This document shows, in pieces, positions 6,100 to 7,586 of a stretch of 7,586 nucleotides of DNA (positions within the stretch are counted from its first letter, which is position 1; every line of letters begins with the position of its first letter). This DNA comes from CAZXVU01 sp964644465 (GTDB lineage: Bacteria > Chlamydiota > Chlamydiia > Chlamydiales > SM23-39), in contig CAZXVU010000103.1 in the NCBI GenBank assembly GCA_964644465.1, positions 1 through 7,586 of the forward strand, written 5' to 3'. A program made the translations under genes and the position numbers. The notes below the pieces were generated by a model. That model made no database searches, was not told where the DNA came from, and saw only the letters and a list, made by a program, of their open reading frames with translations.

Positions 6100-6294
6100 A
6101 TGCCCAGTGTGAAGGTACGCATCGGCGAGCCGATCGACAAAGCTCTACGCGCTCTGAAGAAAAAACTTGATAAAGAAGGGATCATGAAGGCGGCAAAAGC
6201 GCACCGTTTCTACGACAAACCTTCCGTTAAAAGCCGAGCCAAGTCCAAAGCAGCAACAAAGCGAACAAAAACGGCTCTACGCCGCGGCTATTAA
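6100..6294 (+). CDS. rpsU: 30S ribosomal protein S21
   Basis: A 64-residue, very basic protein of the bS21 family, a small-subunit protein near the anti-Shine-Dalgarno end of 16S rRNA that helps translation initiation. The N-terminal PSVKVRIGEPIDKALRALKK segment fits the family's start, followed by a KEGIMKAAKAHRFYDKPS region and a Lys/Arg-rich tail ending RTKTALRRGY. The length is normal. The ATG is preceded by GAGG (6086-6089) with a 10-nt gap, slightly long but usable. It sits under its own promoter and is followed 97 bp later by dnaJ on the same strand, the neighbourhood known in chlamydiae. Confidence 0.95.
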   Translation: MPSVKVRIGEPIDKALRALKKKLDKEGIMKAAKAHRFYDKPSVKSRAKSKAATKRTKTALRRGY

Positions 6295-6297
6295 TTT

Positions 6298-6324
6298 TTA
6301 GCAATCAAAAGCTTTATTTGCTAA
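6298..6324. promoter_or_regulatory. CIRCE-like inverted repeat (putative HrcA operator) upstream of dnaJ
   Basis: The left half TTAGCAATC (6298-6306) matches the CIRCE left half TTAGCACTC at 8 of 9. A spacer of exactly 9 bp (6307-6315) follows, then ATTTGCTAA (6316-6324), which matches GAGTGCTAA at 6 of 9. That is 14 of 18 conserved positions with correct spacing. HrcA is the heat-shock repressor that binds CIRCE ahead of dnaK and groE operons in chlamydiae. A possible -10 (TATCAT, 6326-6331) lies immediately downstream. Read as RNA it is also an 8-bp hairpin (6297-6304 with 6318-6325) directly after the rpsU stop, but AT-rich and without a T-tract, so it would be a poor terminator. The match is seen; HrcA binding is inferred. 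Confidence 0.62.
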
Positions 6325-6331
6325 ATATCAT

Positions 6332-6359
6332 TTGCAAGAATGAGCCCCTCTGCTATCCT
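6332..6359 (+). promoter_or_regulatory. Candidate extended -10 promoter for dnaJ
   Basis: TTGCAA (6332-6337) and TATCCT (6354-6359, 4 of 6) are separated by 16 bp. The -10 carries an upstream TGC, an extended -10 feature. Transcription would start near 6366, about 26 nt before the dnaJ ATG. An alternative -10, TATCAT at 6326-6331 (5 of 6), abuts the CIRCE-like repeat but lacks a good -35. Confidence 0.42.
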
Positions 6360-6368
6360 GAGGGGTAA
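6342..6368. promoter_or_regulatory. Second inverted repeat with 9-bp spacer over the dnaJ -10 region
   Basis: CCCCTC (6345-6350) and GAGGGG (6360-6365) flank exactly 9 bp containing the candidate -10. The right half GAGGGGTAA (6360-6368) matches the CIRCE half GAGTGCTAA at 7 of 9, while the left half GAGCCCCTC (6342-6350) matches only 4 of 9. It may be a degenerate second operator, or an mRNA hairpin ahead of dnaJ. It is not followed by a T-run, so a terminator is unlikely. Confidence 0.42.
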
Positions 6369-6391
6369 ATAAAAAGTGAAAGCTGCATTCA

Positions 6392-7579
6392 ATGAAAGAC
6401 TATTACGCGACCCTCGGTATTGCTCGCGAAGCAACTCCCGAAGAAATCAAAAAAGCATACCGCAAAAAAGCGCTAGAGTGCCATCCGGACCGCAATCCAA
6501 ACGATCCGAAAGCCGAAGCTCTTTTTAAGCAGGTCTCCGAAGCCTACGAAGTCCTCAGCGATGAAAATCGCCGCCGCCTTTACGATCAATATGGCGAAGA
6601 AGGGCTGCGCGGAGCAGGCATGGGAGGAGGCGGAGCTGGCGGTTTCCCTGGAGGGTTCTCTTCTATGGAAGAAGCTCTACGCACATTTATGGGAGCCTTT
6701 GGCGGCGGGGGCGGTGGCGGCCGCGGTGAATCGATTTTTGATTCATTCTTTGGCGGCGGCGGCGGCGGTTTCGAAGGAGCTGAAGAGGGAGCATCGCGCA
6801 AAGGGACGAGCAAAAAGGCTACTGTCCGAATTTCTTTTGAAGAAGCAGCTCGCGGAACAGAAAAAGATCTCGCCATCAACAATTACGCCACGTGCGAAAC
6901 GTGCGGCGGTTCTGGAGCAAAATCCAAAAACGGAATTAAAATCTGCGCGACTTGCCAAGGCAAAGGGCAAATCTATCAAAGCCGCGGTTTCTTCAGCATG
7001 TCAAGTGCATGTCCCCATTGCGGCGGCGCTGGACAAATTATCGTCGATCCTTGCAAAACCTGCAGCGGTGCCGGACGCATCAAAGAAAAACAGCGCATCA
7101 AAATCCGCATCCCAGCAGGTGTAGATAATGGCATGCGCCTCAAAATGAATGGTTATGGCGATGCAGGAGAAGGGGGCGGGCCTGCAGGCGATCTGTATGT
7201 CTACATTGAAGTCGAACCGCACGAAGCATTCCAACGCGAAGGCGATGATGTCTATCTCGATCTTCCAATCACTTTCCCTGAAGCGGCTCTTGGTTCCAAA
7301 AAGGAAGTCCCCACTCCTCTTGGAGAAACATGCCGCATTCAAATTCCTGAAGGGACTCAAAGCGGCAAATTATTGCGCGTCAGCGGAAAAGGGTTTCCCA
7401 ATGTGCATGGCCAAGGACATGGCGATCTTCTGATCCGCATTTCTGTAGAAACTCCCGTTAAGCTTTCTGAAAAGCAAAAAGACATTCTTCGTTCCTTTGA
7501 AGAGATTGAAATTCCGCAGAATCATCCCCGTAAAAAGGGATTTTTGGACAAAATCAAGGTTTTTTTTTCAGAATCCTGA
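6392..7579 (+). CDS. dnaJ: Chaperone protein DnaJ (type I Hsp40)
   Basis: A 395-residue, full-length type I J-domain co-chaperone that delivers unfolded clients to DnaK and stimulates its ATPase in the cytoplasm. The J domain spans about 1-70 with HPD at 31-33. A Gly/Phe-rich linker (about 74-132) includes runs of seven (104-110) and six (121-126) glycines. The four zinc-binding CxxCxGxG repeats begin at Cys168, Cys185, Cys207 and Cys221, all intact. The C-terminal client-binding domains follow to about 350, then a dimerisation tail. The ATG at 6392 starts the canonical KDYYATLGI; the Shine-Dalgarno is weak, with only a purine-rich stretch at 6371-6381. Its upstream region carries the CIRCE-like repeats, suggesting heat-shock control. 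A T9 run lies five codons before the stop. Confidence 0.97.
   Translation: MKDYYATLGIAREATPEEIKKAYRKKALECHPDRNPNDPKAEALFKQVSEAYEVLSDENRRRLYDQYGEEGLRGAGMGGGGAGGFPGGFSSMEEALRTFMGAFGGGGGGGRGESIFDSFFGGGGGGFEGAEEGASRKGTSKKATVRISFEEAARGTEKDLAINNYATCETCGGSGAKSKNGIKICATCQGKGQIYQSRGFFSMSSACPHCGGAGQIIVDPCKTCSGAGRIKEKQRIKIRIPAGVDNGMRLKMNGYGDAGEGGGPAGDLYVYIEVEPHEAFQREGDDVYLDLPITFPEAALGSKKEVPTPLGETCRIQIPEGTQSGKLLRVSGKGFPNVHGQGHGDLLIRISVETPVKLSEKQKDILRSFEEIEIPQNHPRKKGFLDKIKVFFSES
6752..6766 (+). repeat. (GGC)5 triplet repeat encoding glycines in DnaJ
   Basis: Five perfect GGC triplets encode part of a six-glycine run in the Gly/Phe linker. A second, imperfect GGC/GGG-rich block lies at 6701-6720. Such runs can change length by whole codons without breaking the frame. 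Confidence 0.75.
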
Positions 7580-7586
7580 ATCAGCT

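Noticed and set aside
6345..6365. CCCCTC/GAGGGG hairpin as an intrinsic terminator of rpsU
   Set aside because: The stem is only 6 bp, the loop 9 nt, no T-tract follows and it overlaps a candidate -10. An operator or 5' leader hairpin fits better.
6561..7124. 187-codon plus-strand open frame inside dnaJ
   Set aside because: It is a shifted reading of the Gly-rich and zinc-finger part of dnaJ, giving a low-complexity Ala/Lys-rich product.

Overview
The window looks like a chromosomal piece of a member of the Chlamydiae, most likely an environmental (Parachlamydia/Waddlia-like) lineage rather than a Chlamydia species. The basis is gene content and order: dnaJ, rpsU, tsaB and lon lie side by side with an RNase Z gene nearby. 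From memory this is the order in Chlamydia trachomatis (about CT341-CT346), but here extra genes are interleaved: a DoxX-family gene, a heptose-phosphate adenylyltransferase-like gene and a rhomboid protease gene. No phage, transposase, rRNA, tRNA or CRISPR sequence was recognised.

Layout. The left two thirds (1-5159) is a minus-strand gene series read right to left: doxX-like (5159-4779), lon (4666-2141), rfaE2/hldE-C-like nucleotidyltransferase (2190-1702), rhomboid protease (1711-569) and rnz (572 to beyond the left edge). From lon onward the genes overlap by 50, 10 and 4 bp, so they are probably one translationally coupled operon. The right third (5272-7579) is read on the plus strand: tsaB, rpsU and dnaJ. 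The 112 bp between doxX and tsaB is a divergent promoter region.

Noncoding structure. Two plus-strand gaps are the most interesting part. (1) Between tsaB and rpsU lies a 191-bp element (5837-6027) bounded by perfect 15-bp inverted repeats and holding several nested hairpins. It begins inside the tsaB stop codon and ends one base before the -35 of a good rpsU promoter. It could be a MITE-like repeat or a structured RNA. (2) Between rpsU and dnaJ is an inverted repeat matching the HrcA operator CIRCE at 14 of 18 positions with the exact 9-bp spacer, followed by a weaker repeat with the same 9-bp spacing over a candidate -10. This suggests dnaJ is under HrcA heat-shock control.

Theme. The genes are mainly protein quality control (Lon, DnaJ, rhomboid), tRNA maturation and modification (RNase Z, TsaB) and translation (S21), plus a surface-sugar or ADP-heptose-type activation enzyme and a small membrane protein.
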